Shown here: positions 19,416 to 31,437 of the stretch, in pieces
Numbering within the stretch: the stretch's first letter is position 1
How the letters are laid out: every line of letters begins with the position of its first letter
NCBI GenBank assembly: GCA_947448865.1
Contig: CANFOW010000014.1
Location: forward strand, 1 to 41,433
From: Actinomycetota bacterium
GTDB lineage: Bacteria; Actinomycetota; Actinomycetes; S36-B12; UBA5976
Length of the DNA stretch: 41,433 bases
Reading direction: 5' to 3'
The notes under the pieces: generated by a model
Databases searched by the model: none
Told to the model about the DNA's origin: nothing
The model's input: the letters and a program-made list of their open reading frames with translations, nothing else
Program-made: the position numbers and the translations under genes

Positions 19416-22400
19416 GTGAGCAATGAATCGTTTGTGCATCTGCATGTGCATACCGAGTACTCAATGCTCGATGGCGCGGCACGATTAACAGACCTTTTTA
19501 GTAAAGCGGGCGAGTTGGGCATGCCTGCGATTGCCATGAGCGACCATGGGAATCTGTTTGGGGCATTCGAATTTTGGAAAAAAGGTTCAGCCACTGACGT
19601 CAAGCCAATTATTGGGCTCGAAGGTTACTTCGCTCCGCAAGGCCGAAAAGAACGCGGACCGTTCGACTTTGGTTCACCAACAATTGATGATGCTTCGGGT
19701 GATAGCGCAGGACGTGGTCGCTACAACTACACCCACATGACGATGTGGGCAGAAAATAATGAAGGGCTACACAACCTCTTTCGGTTATCAAGTCTTGCTT
19801 CGATGGAGGGCTATTACTACCAGCCGCGTTTCGATCAGGAACTTTTGGAAAAATACGGCAAGGGAATTATTGCAACAACAGGTTGTCCATCCGGAGAAGT
19901 AAATCGTTGGTTGCAAGCCGGCAACTATGACAAGGCGCGAACTGCTGCTGCAACTATGCGAGACATTTTGGGTCCGGAAAATTATTTTGTTGAGTTGATG
20001 GATCACGGTCTTGGTATTGAACGCCAAACGCGTCTGGATTTACTCAAGATAGCTAAAGATTTGAAGTTGCCTTTAGTTGCGACAAATGATTTGCACTATG
20101 TCTATCCCGATGATGCCAAGATGCATGAAGTGTTGCTTTGTATCGGCACACGCGCAACCATGGATGATCCAAAACGTTTTAAGTTTGATGCTCAGGATTT
20201 TTACCTCAAATCGGCAGCAGAGATGCGCGATGTGTGGCGCGAACTTCCTGAAGCTTGCGACAACACGTTGCTGATTGCTGAACGATGCAATGTGTCTTTT
20301 GTCGAAGGCCAAAACCTTATGCCTGAGTTCCCGGTACCGACCGGTGAAACCGAAGATAGCTTGTTGGCACGTGACGTACACGCAGGGCTTACCCGCCGAT
20401 TCAAAGGCGAACCGGTTCCACCTGAACACACTGAGCGCGCGAATTTTGAGCTCAGCGTTGTCAGTCAAATGGGATTTCCTGGTTACTTCCTGGTGGTTGC
20501 TGATTTGTGTCAGTACGCGCGAGACAACGGAATCCGAGTCGGACCTGGTCGTGGTTCCGCTGCTGGCGCGGTGATTGCCTGGGCATTGGGCATTACGGAA
20601 CTTGATCCGATTAAGCATGGCCTTTTGTTCGAGCGATTCTTGAATCCAGAACGTGTGTCAATGCCTGATATTGATATCGACTTTGATGAACGTCGTCGAG
20701 CCGAAATGATTCGCTATGCCACAACAAAATATGGTGAGGAGCGCGTTGCGCAAATCATCACGTACGCATCAATTAAGGCAAAGGCTGCTATTAAAGATGC
20801 CGGTCGGGCGTTGGGATTCCCCTATTCACTCGGTGATCGCATCACAAAAGTTATGCCTCCTGGTGTGATGGGCAAAGACATTCCATTGTCAGGAATTTTT
20901 GATCCCGAACACCCTCGCTACAGCGAGGCGCAGGAATTCCGTGACCTGTACGAAGACGAAGCTGATGTGCGCACGGTTGTTGACACCGCGCGTGGCATCG
21001 AAGGTTTGAAGCGACAGCCTGGAGTTCATGCTGCTGGTGTGATTTTATGTCGCGAACCGTTGCTTGATGTTTTGCCAGTCTGGCGACGTGATCAAGATGG
21101 CGCAATCATCACTCAGTTCGATATGGGCGCGTGTGAAGCTCTCGGGCTTTTGAAGATGGACTTCTTGGGACTTCGCAATCTCACGGTCCTTGATGACACG
21201 TTGATTCACATAAAGAACAATCGGGGACAAGTAGTTGTTCTCGAAGAGCTCACACTCGATGACAAACTGACGTACGAGTTGTTGATGCGTGGTGACACTC
21301 TTGGTGTTTTCCAACTTGATGGTGGTCCCATGCGTTCACTTCTTCGACAAATGAACGCCGACTCATTTGATGATATTTGTGCCGTGTTGGCCCTGTATCG
21401 ACCAGGTCCTATGGGTGAAAACTCGCACACAAATTACGCCGATTACAAGAACAAGCGCAAACCACAAGTTCCCATTCACGAGGAACTTGCCGAACCACTA
21501 TCGGTCATCCTGGGTGAAACCTACGGCTTAATTGTCTATCAAGAGCAAGTTATGGCCATTGCTCAAAAAGTTGCCGGCTATTCACTAGGGCAAGCAGATC
21601 AACTTCGTCGAGCTATGGGCAAGAAGAAGAAAGAAGAACTGGACAAGAATTACATCCCATTCGCACAAGGCATGCGAGATCGAGGATATTCGGAAGCTGC
21701 GATCAAGAAACTCTGGGAAACGCTTATCCCGTTTTCTGATTATGCGTTCAACAAATCACACAGTGCTGGATACGGTCTGGTGTCGTATTGGACTGCGTAT
21801 CTCAAAGCGAATTTCCCAGCTGAATACATGGCCGCTCTGTTGACTAGCGTTAAGGATGACAAGGATAAGTCCGCAATTTACTTAGCGGAATGTCGCCGAA
21901 TGGGTATCAAAGTATTGCCTCCTGACGTAAATGAATCAGACGTGGATTTCGCACCCGTGGGCACAGACATTCGTTATGGATTGGCAGCTGTGCGCAATGT
22001 TGGAGTCAATGTTGTCGAATCTCTGAAAGTAACTCGCGAAACACTTGGACGCTTCACATCGTTTAGTGATTTCTTGGCAAAAGTTGATGTCCAGGTATGC
22101 AACAAGCGAGTCATTGAGTCGATGATTAAGGCCGGGGCATTTGATTCGCTCGGTCATACCCGTCGGGGACTCACCGTTATTCACATTGAAGCCATTGATT
22201 CCATCCTGGATACCAAGCGGGCTCAATCAGTTGGGCAGTACGACTTGTTTGGCTCAGGTGATGTGGATTCACCCCTGAGTGCAAGCGGTCTGAATTTAAC
22301 AATTCCAACAGACGAGTGGGATAAAAAGTTTTTGTTAGCTCAGGAACGCGACATGCTCGGTTTGTATGTGAGCGATCATCCGTTACTTGGTGTGGAGCAT

Positions 22401-22970
22401 GTGTTGGCCAGCCAAACGTCACTGTCGGTTTCGGGACTTTCCGAAGCGCCGGACGGTTTCGTGGGAATGATTGGTGGATTGATTTCATCCATACAACACA
22501 AGACCACACGCAAGAGTGGTGAGCGCTGGGCAATTGTCACTTTGGAAGACCTCGCTGGTTCAGTTGAAGTGATGGTGTGGCCAAAGACTTTTGCTTCGAT
22601 TGCGCACTTACTTAATGAAGATGCCATTGTGTTGATCAAAGTGCGATTGGAAAAGCGCGACGACGAAGCACCACGTGTTACTGCTTTGGAAATCTCCGTA
22701 CCCGATATTTCATCCACTCAATCTGGACCAATCCGATTATTTATTTCAGAGTCGAGAATCAATTCGGCGATGATGGATTCATTGAGAGAAGTGTTAGCAA
22801 GCCACCCCGGCACAAACGAAGTCCATCTCACTGTCGTATCGACAGATCGAAACACGTCACTTCGGTTAGATGACAAACTTCGAGTTCAGCCGACGTCGTC
22901 ACTGTATGCAGATCTGAAGGCACTACTCGGACCAACATGTCTTGATGGTCCGTTAGAAAAAACGAATTAA
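19416..22970 (+). CDS. dnaE: DNA polymerase III alpha subunit DnaE
   Basis: PHP domain FVHLHVHTEYSMLDGA; GPGRGSAAGAVIAWALGITELDPI; PDIDIDFDERRR; FNKSHSAGYGLVSYWTAYLKANFPAEYMAALLTS. Confidence 0.98.
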   Translation: MSNESFVHLHVHTEYSMLDGAARLTDLFSKAGELGMPAIAMSDHGNLFGAFEFWKKGSATDVKPIIGLEGYFAPQGRKERGPFDFGSPTIDDASGDSAGRGRYNYTHMTMWAENNEGLHNLFRLSSLASMEGYYYQPRFDQELLEKYGKGIIATTGCPSGEVNRWLQAGNYDKARTAAATMRDILGPENYFVELMDHGLGIERQTRLDLLKIAKDLKLPLVATNDLHYVYPDDAKMHEVLLCIGTRATMDDPKRFKFDAQDFYLKSAAEMRDVWRELPEACDNTLLIAERCNVSFVEGQNLMPEFPVPTGETEDSLLARDVHAGLTRRFKGEPVPPEHTERANFELSVVSQMGFPGYFLVVADLCQYARDNGIRVGPGRGSAAGAVIAWALGITELDPIKHGLLFERFLNPERVSMPDIDIDFDERRRAEMIRYATTKYGEERVAQIITYASIKAKAAIKDAGRALGFPYSLGDRITKVMPPGVMGKDIPLSGIFDPEHPRYSEAQEFRDLYEDEADVRTVVDTARGIEGLKRQPGVHAAGVILCREPLLDVLPVWRRDQDGAIITQFDMGACEALGLLKMDFLGLRNLTVLDDTLIHIKNNRGQVVVLEELTLDDKLTYELLMRGDTLGVFQLDGGPMRSLLRQMNADSFDDICAVLALYRPGPMGENSHTNYADYKNKRKPQVPIHEELAEPLSVILGETYGLIVYQEQVMAIAQKVAGYSLGQADQLRRAMGKKKKEELDKNYIPFAQGMRDRGYSEAAIKKLWETLIPFSDYAFNKSHSAGYGLVSYWTAYLKANFPAEYMAALLTSVKDDKDKSAIYLAECRRMGIKVLPPDVNESDVDFAPVGTDIRYGLAAVRNVGVNVVESLKVTRETLGRFTSFSDFLAKVDVQVCNKRVIESMIKAGAFDSLGHTRRGLTVIHIEAIDSILDTKRAQSVGQYDLFGSGDVDSPLSASGLNLTIPTDEWDKKFLLAQERDMLGLYVSDHPLLGVEHVLASQTSLSVSGLSEAPDGFVGMIGGLISSIQHKTTRKSGERWAIVTLEDLAGSVEVMVWPKTFASIAHLLNEDAIVLIKVRLEKRDDEAPRVTALEISVPDISSTQSGPIRLFISESRINSAMMDSLREVLASHPGTNEVHLTVVSTDRNTSLRLDDKLRVQPTSSLYADLKALLGPTCLDGPLEKTN

Positions 22971-22979
22971 TTCGCCGCA

Positions 22980-23453
22980 CTACACAGCAATGTCAGCAAC
23001 GATTGCAGAAGTCAGTGCAATGAGGTCGTTGGGGTCTAACTCCACATCAAGGCCACGCTTTCCTGCGCTAACTAAAATTGTGTCCCATAACTGCGCAGTT
23101 TCATCAATAACCGTTATCAGTTTCTTTTTCTGCCCAAGTGGACTGATGCCGCCAACAACGTAACCAGTAATGCGCATCGCATCATTCGGGTTCGCCATGA
23201 CGGCATGCTTGCCTGATGCTGCTTTTGCTAGTGACTTCAGATTCACTTGATGTGTGACAGGAACAATGGCCACAACATGGTGACCATCAAGCTCGGCAAT
23301 GAGAGTCTTAAAAACGCGTTCAGGTTCGACATCGAGTTTTTCTGCGGCTTCGAGTCCAAAGGCAGTTGTGGCTGGGTCGTGGTCATATTCCCTCACAACG
23401 TGGGAGGTACCAGTCTGAGCAAGAAGTGCCAACGCTTGAGTGCCTGCCGTCAT
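22980..23453 (-). CDS. YbaK/EbsC-type Cys-tRNA(Pro)/aminoacyl-tRNA deacylase
   Basis: Start placed at MTAGTQALALL; HVVREYDHDP, FKTLIAEL, KHAVMANPNDAMRITGYVVGGISPLGQKK, ISAGKRGLDVELDP-like C-terminus. Confidence 0.92.
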   Translation of the reverse strand: MTAGTQALALLAQTGTSHVVREYDHDPATTAFGLEAAEKLDVEPERVFKTLIAELDGHHVVAIVPVTHQVNLKSLAKAASGKHAVMANPNDAMRITGYVVGGISPLGQKKKLITVIDETAQLWDTILVSAGKRGLDVELDPNDLIALTSAIVADIAV

Positions 23454-23512
23454 GAGTAGAAGTCTAAACGGACAGATTTTCCACAAATCAGGCATCGCCT
23501 AGACTAGGGATT

Positions 23513-24811
23513 ATGTTAAGAGTGCTTGATCTTCGTGGTGGAACGCGAAATGCAGCACGTCTTAAGGATGTTGTGCCGCGCGCCGAACAAGACGTGGAAT
23601 CTGTAGTCGACAAAGTACGACCCATAGTTGACGATGTCCGGCTTCGTGGCGCCCAAGCTGCCTTGGACTGGAGCGAAAAACTTGATGGAGTTCGCCCTGA
23701 TTCAATTCGAGTACCTGCGCAGGTAATTGCCGATGCGTTGTCTGCACTCGACGACGATGTGCGCATTGCGTTGGAAGAAGCGATTAGACGAGTGCGCATT
23801 GTGCATGAACACCAACGTCGATCAGACACTGATGTAACTGTCGTACCTGGAGGCACTGTCACAGAACGTTGGCTTCCCGTTGATCGAGTGGGCTTGTATG
23901 TGCCCGGTGGACGTGCGGTTTATCCGAGCAGCGTTGTGATGAACACTGTACCTGCGCTCATTGCGGGGGTTGAGTCGATTGCTGTTGCATCGCCGCCACA
24001 AAAAGATTTTGGTGGTTGGCCACACCCAACAATTTTGGCGACCTGCGCTTTACTGAATGTCACTGAAGTGTATTCAGTAGGAGGAGCGCAAGCGGTTGCA
24101 CTGCTTGCATACGGCGATGCTGACATAGACCCGGTCTCCATGGTGACGGGACCAGGAAACATGTGGGTGACTGCGGCCAAACGATTGCTTAAAGGACGAA
24201 TCGGAATTGATTCCGAAGCAGGTCCAACCGAGATTGCAATTCTCGCTGACGATTCTGCAAATCCAGAATTTATTGCTGTGGATCTTATAAGTCAGGCAGA
24301 ACACGATGTTGTTGCTGCTTCGGTATTAGTTACTGACAGTGAAGAACTAGCCGAGTCTGTGCAGGCCGCATTACGAGAGTTCGTTCCGCAGGCGAAACAC
24401 TCCGAACGCATTGCCACAGCATTAAGTGGACAACAAAGTGCAATTGTGCTTGTTGATGATCTTGATCATGGCATTGCAGTAGTAGATGCGTATGCCGCTG
24501 AGCATCTAGAAATACATACGCGAGATGCTCATGACGTATCGCGACGCATTAAAAATGCTGGAGCAGTATTTGTTGGCGATTGGTCGCCGGTTTCACTCGG
24601 TGACTATGCCGCCGGTTCAAACCACGTGCTTCCGACGGGTGGATGTGCATGTCACTCGTCAGGACTTTCGGTACAAACATTCTTGCGTGGAATTCATTAT
24701 GTGGAATATGACCAAGCCGCGTTACAAGAAATTGGACCAACTGTTATCACATTGGCTCGGGCAGAAGACCTACCAAGTCATGGCGTCGCTGTCGAAGTGC
24801 GTTTGTCATGA
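23513..24811 (+). CDS. hisD: Histidinol dehydrogenase HisD
   Basis: [66 protein letters not shown]. Confidence 0.97.
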   Translation: MLRVLDLRGGTRNAARLKDVVPRAEQDVESVVDKVRPIVDDVRLRGAQAALDWSEKLDGVRPDSIRVPAQVIADALSALDDDVRIALEEAIRRVRIVHEHQRRSDTDVTVVPGGTVTERWLPVDRVGLYVPGGRAVYPSSVVMNTVPALIAGVESIAVASPPQKDFGGWPHPTILATCALLNVTEVYSVGGAQAVALLAYGDADIDPVSMVTGPGNMWVTAAKRLLKGRIGIDSEAGPTEIAILADDSANPEFIAVDLISQAEHDVVAASVLVTDSEELAESVQAALREFVPQAKHSERIATALSGQQSAIVLVDDLDHGIAVVDAYAAEHLEIHTRDAHDVSRRIKNAGAVFVGDWSPVSLGDYAAGSNHVLPTGGCACHSSGLSVQTFLRGIHYVEYDQAALQEIGPTVITLARAEDLPSHGVAVEVRLS

Positions 24812-25884
24812 CATCGCCACTACGACGCGACGACCTCAAAGGTGTAGTCCCGTATGGTGCGCCTCAAATCGATGTGCCAGTTCGACTCAATGTCAATGAA
24901 AATCCGTTTGCACCATCAGACGAGTTAGTTGCTGCCATTGGTCGTTCTGCAGCTGCCGTGGCCTCAGAATTAAATCGCTACCCCGATCGTGACGCATTTG
25001 AATTGCGATCTGATTTGGCAACTTATATTCGCAGCGAGTCACAGGGCAATGTGACATGGGAAAACATCTGGGTCGCGAATGGCAGCAATGAAGTGATGCA
25101 CCATTTACTTCAGGCATTCGGTGGACCAGGTCGACTACTCGTTACGTTCTCGCCGACGTACTCAATGTACGAAGAGTATTGTCGCGAAACTTTTACTGAA
25201 TTTGCCACGGTCTCTCGCAATACTGCATATGAAGTCGACCAGGCTGCAATCTCTGCGGCATTGGAACTCGGGCCAGACATTGTGGTTGTGTGTTCACCAA
25301 ACAATCCAACGGGAACAGTGCTGGCGCCAGACATTCTGGACTTTCTCGTGGATTCATTCCATGGACTGATCATCGTCGATGAGGCGTACGGCGAATTTCG
25401 CGAAAGTGGCACGGATAGTGCCATAAAAAAATATGCGGGTCATCCAAACGTTGTCATTACGAGAACCATGAGTAAGGCATTTTCGTGCGCAGGCTTACGG
25501 GTTGGATATGCAGTGGCCAATCCCGACATTGTGGAAGCCTGTCGTGTGGTGCGCTTGCCGTATCACATCTCAGCGATGACGCAGGCGGTTGCTCGAACTG
25601 CCCTGTCTTTCTCGGGAGAGCTGCTTGATCATGTGGCTCTTTTGCGCAATGAGCGTGAGTTGCTAGCCACGTGGCTAACAGCACATTGTTTTACCGTTCT
25701 GCCCAGTGGTGCTAATTTCTTGTTATTCGGAAGTTTCGCTGATCGGCACGCGGTTTGGCAGGGATTATTGGATCGCGGAGTACTTATTCGCGAAACCGGA
25801 CCCACTGGAATGCTGCGGGTCAGCATCGGAACTCCGCAAGAAAATCAAGCGTTTCGCGACGCATTACTAAGGACAGTTGAATGA
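24808..25884 (+). CDS. hisC: Histidinol-phosphate aminotransferase HisC
   Basis: [58 protein letters not shown]. Confidence 0.96.
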   Translation: MTSPLRRDDLKGVVPYGAPQIDVPVRLNVNENPFAPSDELVAAIGRSAAAVASELNRYPDRDAFELRSDLATYIRSESQGNVTWENIWVANGSNEVMHHLLQAFGGPGRLLVTFSPTYSMYEEYCRETFTEFATVSRNTAYEVDQAAISAALELGPDIVVVCSPNNPTGTVLAPDILDFLVDSFHGLIIVDEAYGEFRESGTDSAIKKYAGHPNVVITRTMSKAFSCAGLRVGYAVANPDIVEACRVVRLPYHISAMTQAVARTALSFSGELLDHVALLRNERELLATWLTAHCFTVLPSGANFLLFGSFADRHAVWQGLLDRGVLIRETGPTGMLRVSIGTPQENQAFRDALLRTVE

Positions 25885-26468
25885 GCCGTATCGCACGAGT
25901 TGAGCGCCAGACAAAGGAAAGTTCAGTAACCGTCGACCTAAACCTAGATGGCACCGGACAGATTGATGTAGAAACAGGCGTTCCATTTTTCGATCATATG
26001 TTGTCGCAACTTGGTCGTCATGGTGGTTTTGACTTAACAGTGCGCACGGTTGGCGATTTACACATTGATTCCCACCACACCGTTGAAGACACGGCTCTTG
26101 CAGTGGGTCAGGCTTTGCGCGAGGCACTTGGTACTAAAGAAGGAATTCGTCGTTACGGAGACGCAGTTGTGCCGATGGACGAAGTGTGTGTTCAAGCCGC
26201 TGTTGACTTATCGGGTCGTCCATACCTCGTTCACGAAGAACCGGATCTAGTTGAACTCATCGGCAGTTACGACACCACATTGACTAAGCACATCTGGGAA
26301 TCCATCACGGCATCTGCACAGATTTGTTTACATGTGCGAGTCATTAGTGGTCGTAATGCACACCATGTTGTTGAAGGACAATTCAAAGCAGTTGCTCGTG
26401 CTTTGCGCGACGCTGTGGCTCTTGATAGCCGCGTGATTGGTGTTCCGTCAACCAAGGGAACTCTCTAA
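25881..26468 (+). CDS. hisB: Imidazoleglycerol-phosphate dehydratase HisB
   Basis: [57 protein letters not shown]. Confidence 0.97.
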   Translation: MSRIARVERQTKESSVTVDLNLDGTGQIDVETGVPFFDHMLSQLGRHGGFDLTVRTVGDLHIDSHHTVEDTALAVGQALREALGTKEGIRRYGDAVVPMDEVCVQAAVDLSGRPYLVHEEPDLVELIGSYDTTLTKHIWESITASAQICLHVRVISGRNAHHVVEGQFKAVARALRDAVALDSRVIGVPSTKGTL

Positions 26469-26471
26469 CAC

Positions 26472-27116
26472 GTGTCCACTGTTGTCATTCTTGATTACGG
26501 TCACGGAAATGTTCGCTCGGCGTTGCGTGCTATTGAATCCACAGGTGTCACCGCGCGGATAACATCCGATTTTGATGATGCGTTGTCTGCTGATGGACTT
26601 CTTGTGCCTGGAGTGGGTGCATTTGGTTCGTGTGTTTCTGCATTGCGCTCGGTGCGCGGAGACCAAATAATCGAACGACGTTTAGCTGGGGGATTACCAG
26701 TACTTGGGATCTGTGTTGGCATGCAAATTTTATTTGCCTCAAGTACCGAACATGCTGACACTAATAATTTTGCTGGTCTTGATCAGTGGCCCGGAATCGT
26801 TAGGGCACTTGATGCACCTGTTTTGCCTCACATGGGCTGGAATACAGTGCGAGCTGCCGATAACTCGCACATGTTTCAAGGAATTGCTCAGGAACGTTTC
26901 TACTTTGTGCATTCCTATGGTGTGACGTCATGGGATTTACCAGACCACGATTATTTAGAGCCACCACGTGTGTCGTGGTCACACTATGGTGAACAGTTCG
27001 TTGCCGCAGTAGAAAATGGTCCACTATGGGCAACACAGTTTCATCCAGAAAAATCTGGTCAGGCAGGACTCACGCTTCTGGCTAATTGGGTTTCGACATT
27101 TTCGGAGAAGTCATGA
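26472..27116 (+). CDS. hisH: Imidazole glycerol phosphate synthase glutaminase subunit HisH
   Basis: [53 protein letters not shown] start. Confidence 0.96.
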   Translation: MSTVVILDYGHGNVRSALRAIESTGVTARITSDFDDALSADGLLVPGVGAFGSCVSALRSVRGDQIIERRLAGGLPVLGICVGMQILFASSTEHADTNNFAGLDQWPGIVRALDAPVLPHMGWNTVRAADNSHMFQGIAQERFYFVHSYGVTSWDLPDHDYLEPPRVSWSHYGEQFVAAVENGPLWATQFHPEKSGQAGLTLLANWVSTFSEKS

Positions 27117-27844
27117 GTTCACTTATTTTGTTGCCCGCAGTTGATGTGGCGCACGGTCAAGCTGTACGACTTGTGCAAGGTGAGGCAGACAGTGAGACGT
27201 CATTCGGAGATCCCTGGCAAGCGGCATTGGACTGGCAAGAATCAGGCGCTGATTGGATTCACCTTGTGGACTTGGACGCCGCATTTGGGCGAGGCAGCAA
27301 TCGTGAACTTTTAGCGCACGTCACCGGAAAACTCGACATCAATGTGGAACTTTCTGGTGGAATTCGAGACGACGAGTCTTTGCGAGCTGCTCTGGCAACA
27401 GGTTGTCGCCGAGTGAATCTCGGAACAGCAGCGTTAGAGAATCCTGAATGGACCTCGAAAGTAATCGCAGAATTTGGTGATCGCATAGCCGTCGGGCTTG
27501 ATGTGCGAGGCACAACTTTGGCGGCGCGTGGGTGGACTCGTGAAGGTGGCGATCTATGGGAAACTCTCGAACGCCTTGAGGCTGACGGTTGTTCTCGCTA
27601 TGTCGTGACGGACGTGACTAAAGATGGAACCTTGCGCGGCCCCAATTTGGACCTGCTTGAACAAATGTGCGCGAAAACATCGAAGCCAGTCATTGCCAGT
27701 GGTGGTATTTCACATTTGGATGACATCGCGGCATTGCGCAAACTCGTTGCTATTGGAGTCGAAGGCGCAATTGTTGGAAAGGCTCTGTACACAGGCGCGT
27801 TCACATTGCCGCAAGCCATTGAGGTTGCAGGACCACAACGATGA
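27113..27844 (+). CDS. priA: Phosphoribosyl isomerase A, PriA-type HisA (probable dual HisA/TrpF)
   Basis: [102 protein letters not shown]; start at ATG 27113. Confidence 0.92.
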   Translation: MSSLILLPAVDVAHGQAVRLVQGEADSETSFGDPWQAALDWQESGADWIHLVDLDAAFGRGSNRELLAHVTGKLDINVELSGGIRDDESLRAALATGCRRVNLGTAALENPEWTSKVIAEFGDRIAVGLDVRGTTLAARGWTREGGDLWETLERLEADGCSRYVVTDVTKDGTLRGPNLDLLEQMCAKTSKPVIASGGISHLDDIAALRKLVAIGVEGAIVGKALYTGAFTLPQAIEVAGPQR

Positions 27845-28605
27845 CACTTGCGGTTCGCATCATTCCGTGTCTTGACGTAGATCAAGGACGTGTCGTTAAA
27901 GGTGTGAACTTTGTAAACCTGCGCGATGCTGGTGATCCTGTTGAATTGGCACTTGCTTATGGTCAAGCAGGTGCGGACGAGCTTGTCTTTCTCGACATCA
28001 CTGCAAGTAGCGCGAATCGGGAAACAACGTACGACATAGTGCGTCGCACAGCAGATCAACTCTTTATTCCGCTGACAGTTGGTGGTGGCGTGCGTACAAC
28101 TCACGATGTTGATAATTTGCTGCGCAATGGCGCAGACAAAGTTGGCATTAACACTGCAGGTCTAGCGAACCCGGAACTCATCAGCGATGCGTCACGTATT
28201 TTTGGAAATCAATGCATTGTGCTTAGTGTCGATGTGCGTCGAACCAGCGAAACTGATTCAGGCTTTGAAGCTACAACACATGGTGGACGTCGCAGCAGTG
28301 GTTGGGATGCAATCGCGTGGATTAAACATGCCGTTGATCGAGGTGCTGGTGAAGTGTTGTTGAACTCAATGGATGCAGATGGCACGAAAAATGGCTACGA
28401 CCTTGCACTCATTGAGTTAGTGCGCAAGGAAGTTGGAGTTCCGATTATTGCCAGCGGTGGAGCAGGACAACTAGCGGATTTTGCGCCTGCGGTGGTTGCA
28501 GGAGCAGATGCTTTACTGGCAGCAAGCGTGTTCCACTTCGGTGAAATCTCGATTCACGAGGTAAAGGCCGAGTTGGCCCTGCACAACGTCACCGTCCGTG
28601 CCTAA
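27841..28605 (+). CDS. hisF: Imidazole glycerol phosphate synthase cyclase subunit HisF
   Basis: [67 protein letters not shown]. Confidence 0.98.
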   Translation: MTLAVRIIPCLDVDQGRVVKGVNFVNLRDAGDPVELALAYGQAGADELVFLDITASSANRETTYDIVRRTADQLFIPLTVGGGVRTTHDVDNLLRNGADKVGINTAGLANPELISDASRIFGNQCIVLSVDVRRTSETDSGFEATTHGGRRSSGWDAIAWIKHAVDRGAGEVLLNSMDADGTKNGYDLALIELVRKEVGVPIIASGGAGQLADFAPAVVAGADALLAASVFHFGEISIHEVKAELALHNVTVRA

Positions 28606-28664
28606 TCCTTCGCAATTACAGTCCGTAACTTCGCGCTTGGTATCGATTACGGCACAATAAGTAG

Positions 28665-29018
28665 GTGAGCTTTTTAGAGACCCTAACTTTTGATGAGCGA
28701 GGACTGATACCTGTTGTGACCCAGCAGGTAGATACTCGCGAGGTTCTCATGGTCGCGTGGATGAACCGCGAAGCAGTTATGGCGACGCTGGAAACAGGTC
28801 GTGCAACATATTGGTCGCGCAGTCGTCAAGAAATGTGGATTAAAGGTGACACATCAGGTCACACCCAGCGCGTTATTTCGTTAGCTGTGGATTGCGATGC
28901 GGACACGTTGCTCTTGACGGTTGACCAAAAAGGCGCAGCCTGCCACACGGGCGATCACACATGCTTTGATCGCGTTGTGCTTCACCCGGAAGTTCCAGTC
29001 CGCGATGAGAACCAGTGA
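28665..29018 (+). CDS. hisI: Phosphoribosyl-AMP cyclohydrolase HisI
   Basis: [70 protein letters not shown]. Confidence 0.97.
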   Translation: MSFLETLTFDERGLIPVVTQQVDTREVLMVAWMNREAVMATLETGRATYWSRSRQEMWIKGDTSGHTQRVISLAVDCDADTLLLTVDQKGAACHTGDHTCFDRVVLHPEVPVRDENQ

Positions 29019-29027
29019 GGTGACGAG

Positions 29028-30587
29028 ATGACACTGGCTACTCCTAATCTCGAACTTTTCAAGTCACTTGCTCATACTCGTCGAGTTATTCCGGTTATCC
29101 GTACTTTGCTTGCAGACGGCGAAACCGCACTGGGCCTGTATCGAAAATTAGCTGGCGAACGTGCGGGTACTTTCTTGTTGGAATCGGCCGAACATGGACA
29201 AGCTTGGTCACGTTATTCATTCGTCGGCGTGCGATGTTCAGCAATGTTGAGCGAGAAAAATGGCGCGACTCACTGGTCAGGCACGGTCCCTGCGGGTTTA
29301 GACATTAATGAAAACCCCATGGAATCTTTGCGTGCCACTCTCGATTTACTTCACACTCCGGATGTCAACCTCGGTATTTCTGATCTCGTACTTCCACCTT
29401 TGACAGGTGGTGTAGTCGGCTATCTGGGTTATGACATTGTGCGTCGATTTGAGCGACTTCCTGAATTAGCGCGAGATAGTCTCGACATTCCAGAAATGGC
29501 GATGATGATTGCCACTGATCTTGCTGTGCTCGATCACATGAATGGGTCAGTAACACTGATTGCCAACGCAATTAATTACGACAACACTGATGAGCGAGTC
29601 GATGAGGCGTGGAATGATGCGGTGCAACGCCTTGACAAAATGGAAAGCGCCCTCGCTGCACCATTAGATTCCAGTGTTTCTCGATTTGATTCTGATGTCG
29701 AACTTAATTTTGTTCGTGAAACGTCAAGTGCTGACTATCGTCAGGCCGTTGAAACTGCCCAAGAACACATCAGAGCGGGAGATGCGTTCCAAATTGTTTT
29801 GTCACAACGGTTTGCTGCGGATTGCCAGGCTAGTGCCTTGGACGTTTACCGCATTTTGCGTATGACGAATCCAAGTCCGTACATGTTTTTGCTGCGCGTG
29901 CCTGCGCATACTGCACCGGGTGAAAGTTTAAGCAGTGATGTGTCCTTTGATGTAGTGGGATCAAGTCCCGAAGCACTTGTGCGATTGAACAACGGACACG
30001 CCATGGTTCATCCCATTGCAGGAACGCGTCCACGTGGCTCAACACCGGAACAAGACAATGCACATGCTGCGGATTTAATGGCAGATCAAAAAGAACGCGC
30101 TGAGCATTTGATGTTGGTTGATTTAGGTCGCAATGATCTTGGGCGCGTCTGTGAACCCGGATCTGTTGAAGTCGTGGATTTCATGAGTATTGAACGCTAT
30201 AGCCACGTCATGCACATTGTGTCGACTGTGACAGGAAACGTAAGTCCTGACATGAGCGCTGTTGATTTACTTCAAGCAACGTTTCCAGCGGGAACGCTTT
30301 CCGGTGCACCAAAACCAATGGCCATGAAAATCATTGAGAATCTCGAACCGACTCGTAGAGGTGTCTATGGCGGCTGCGTTGGATATTTCGATTTCGCTGG
30401 CAATTTAGACACGGCCATCGCGATCCGTTCTGCTGTGATCAAGGATGGCACCGCTTATGTACAAGCTGGTGCTGGTGTAGTTGCCGATTCAGTTGCAGCA
30501 AGTGAAGATGCAGAATGCAGTGCTAAGGCAGCTGCCGTGCTTCGCGCGGTAGCGGTGGCGAACACTTTAACCGCGAGCAACACATAG
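29028..30587 (+). CDS. trpE: Anthranilate synthase component I TrpE
   Basis: [82 protein letters not shown]. Confidence 0.97.
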   Translation: MTLATPNLELFKSLAHTRRVIPVIRTLLADGETALGLYRKLAGERAGTFLLESAEHGQAWSRYSFVGVRCSAMLSEKNGATHWSGTVPAGLDINENPMESLRATLDLLHTPDVNLGISDLVLPPLTGGVVGYLGYDIVRRFERLPELARDSLDIPEMAMMIATDLAVLDHMNGSVTLIANAINYDNTDERVDEAWNDAVQRLDKMESALAAPLDSSVSRFDSDVELNFVRETSSADYRQAVETAQEHIRAGDAFQIVLSQRFAADCQASALDVYRILRMTNPSPYMFLLRVPAHTAPGESLSSDVSFDVVGSSPEALVRLNNGHAMVHPIAGTRPRGSTPEQDNAHAADLMADQKERAEHLMLVDLGRNDLGRVCEPGSVEVVDFMSIERYSHVMHIVSTVTGNVSPDMSAVDLLQATFPAGTLSGAPKPMAMKIIENLEPTRRGVYGGCVGYFDFAGNLDTAIAIRSAVIKDGTAYVQAGAGVVADSVAASEDAECSAKAAAVLRAVAVANTLTASNT

Positions 30588-31132
30588 TGCTGTCGACACG
30601 AAAAGCGCTCATTGGGTTAGTGGGTTGTGGGGCAATTGTTCTGTTCGTTCACGCGCAACTGTGGAGTGTGGTCACCTTTTCCGAAACTGGGTTTCCTGAC
30701 ACCACACTTCGAGTGACTGGTCGAACTCTCAATGCCGTGCCAAGCGCGATAGCGGTTGTTATGGTGACCGCGAGTCTTGGAATCTCATCAGCGCGTGGCT
30801 TGCTCAAACGACTCTTTGCATCGGTTGTCGGGATTTTGTCGCTGGTAGCTGCTTGGGTGTCGTTGCAGATGAATCCAGCCGATAACGAAGCCACTTTGTC
30901 AGCACTCATGAGTGATGCCGTCGGCAGGTCGGTAACATCTGGCTTCGTGTACACCAATAGCCCGTGGCGTTGGCTGTCTGCCGTTGCGTGCCTGTGTGCG
31001 GGAGTGATGTGTTTGGTCGTAGTGCGTGCTCCAAAAACCACGACACCTGGTCCGAGTCGCTATGAACGCAATGAGTCGGATCTGACGGCATGGCAATCGC
31101 TTGACCAAGGGCAGGACCCGACCGACTCATAG
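30587..31132 (+). CDS. Trp-biosynthesis-associated actinobacterial membrane protein
   Basis: About four hydrophobic segments, RVTGRTLNAVPSAIAVVMV motif; position directly after trpE matches the actinobacterial family. Confidence 0.8.
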   Translation: MLSTRKALIGLVGCGAIVLFVHAQLWSVVTFSETGFPDTTLRVTGRTLNAVPSAIAVVMVTASLGISSARGLLKRLFASVVGILSLVAAWVSLQMNPADNEATLSALMSDAVGRSVTSGFVYTNSPWRWLSAVACLCAGVMCLVVVRAPKTTTPGPSRYERNESDLTAWQSLDQGQDPTDS

Positions 31133-31182
31133 TGCTCTTCGCTAGAGTAGGAAGCACCTTAAGTCACTAGGAGATTTTCGAC

Positions 31183-31380
31183 ATGTCAGACGACAATCAC
31201 GGCCACACACTTGCCGCATGGACTGCCTCCATTTTGATCATGGTGGCGTTTTTGGTTGGCACAATTGGTGTAGTCCTTGCCCAGCCAATGATTTTTTGGA
31301 TTGGTGTAGCGCTTCTCCCAGTTGCTGGCATTGCTGGCAAACTACTAGCTCTCATGGGCTTTGGCGCACAAAAGTCCTAA
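31183..31380 (+). CDS. HGxxPAW-like small membrane protein (HGHTLAAW variant)
   Basis: 65 aa, HGHTLAAWTASILIMVAFLVGTIG then a second TM; trp-cluster context. Confidence 0.75.
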   Translation: MSDDNHGHTLAAWTASILIMVAFLVGTIGVVLAQPMIFWIGVALLPVAGIAGKLLALMGFGAQKS

Positions 31381-31437
31381 AGAACTTGACGTGTTCTTAA
31401 CACTCCAGTGACTGTTACTTGCTTTTCATAGGGCAGG

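Noticed and set aside
20073-20618. 181-aa minus-strand ORF within dnaE
   Set aside because: Fully antisense to conserved dnaE sequence; no domain signature.
22965-22974. GAATTAATTC palindrome at the dnaE/ybaK convergent end
   Set aside because: Ten-base AT-rich palindrome with no loop; too short to support a terminator or site call.
31377-31400. AAGAAC-ttgacgt-GTTCTT inverted repeat after the HGxxPAW-like gene
   Set aside because: Only a 6-bp AT-rich stem with no U-tract; could be a weak terminator but the evidence is insufficient.
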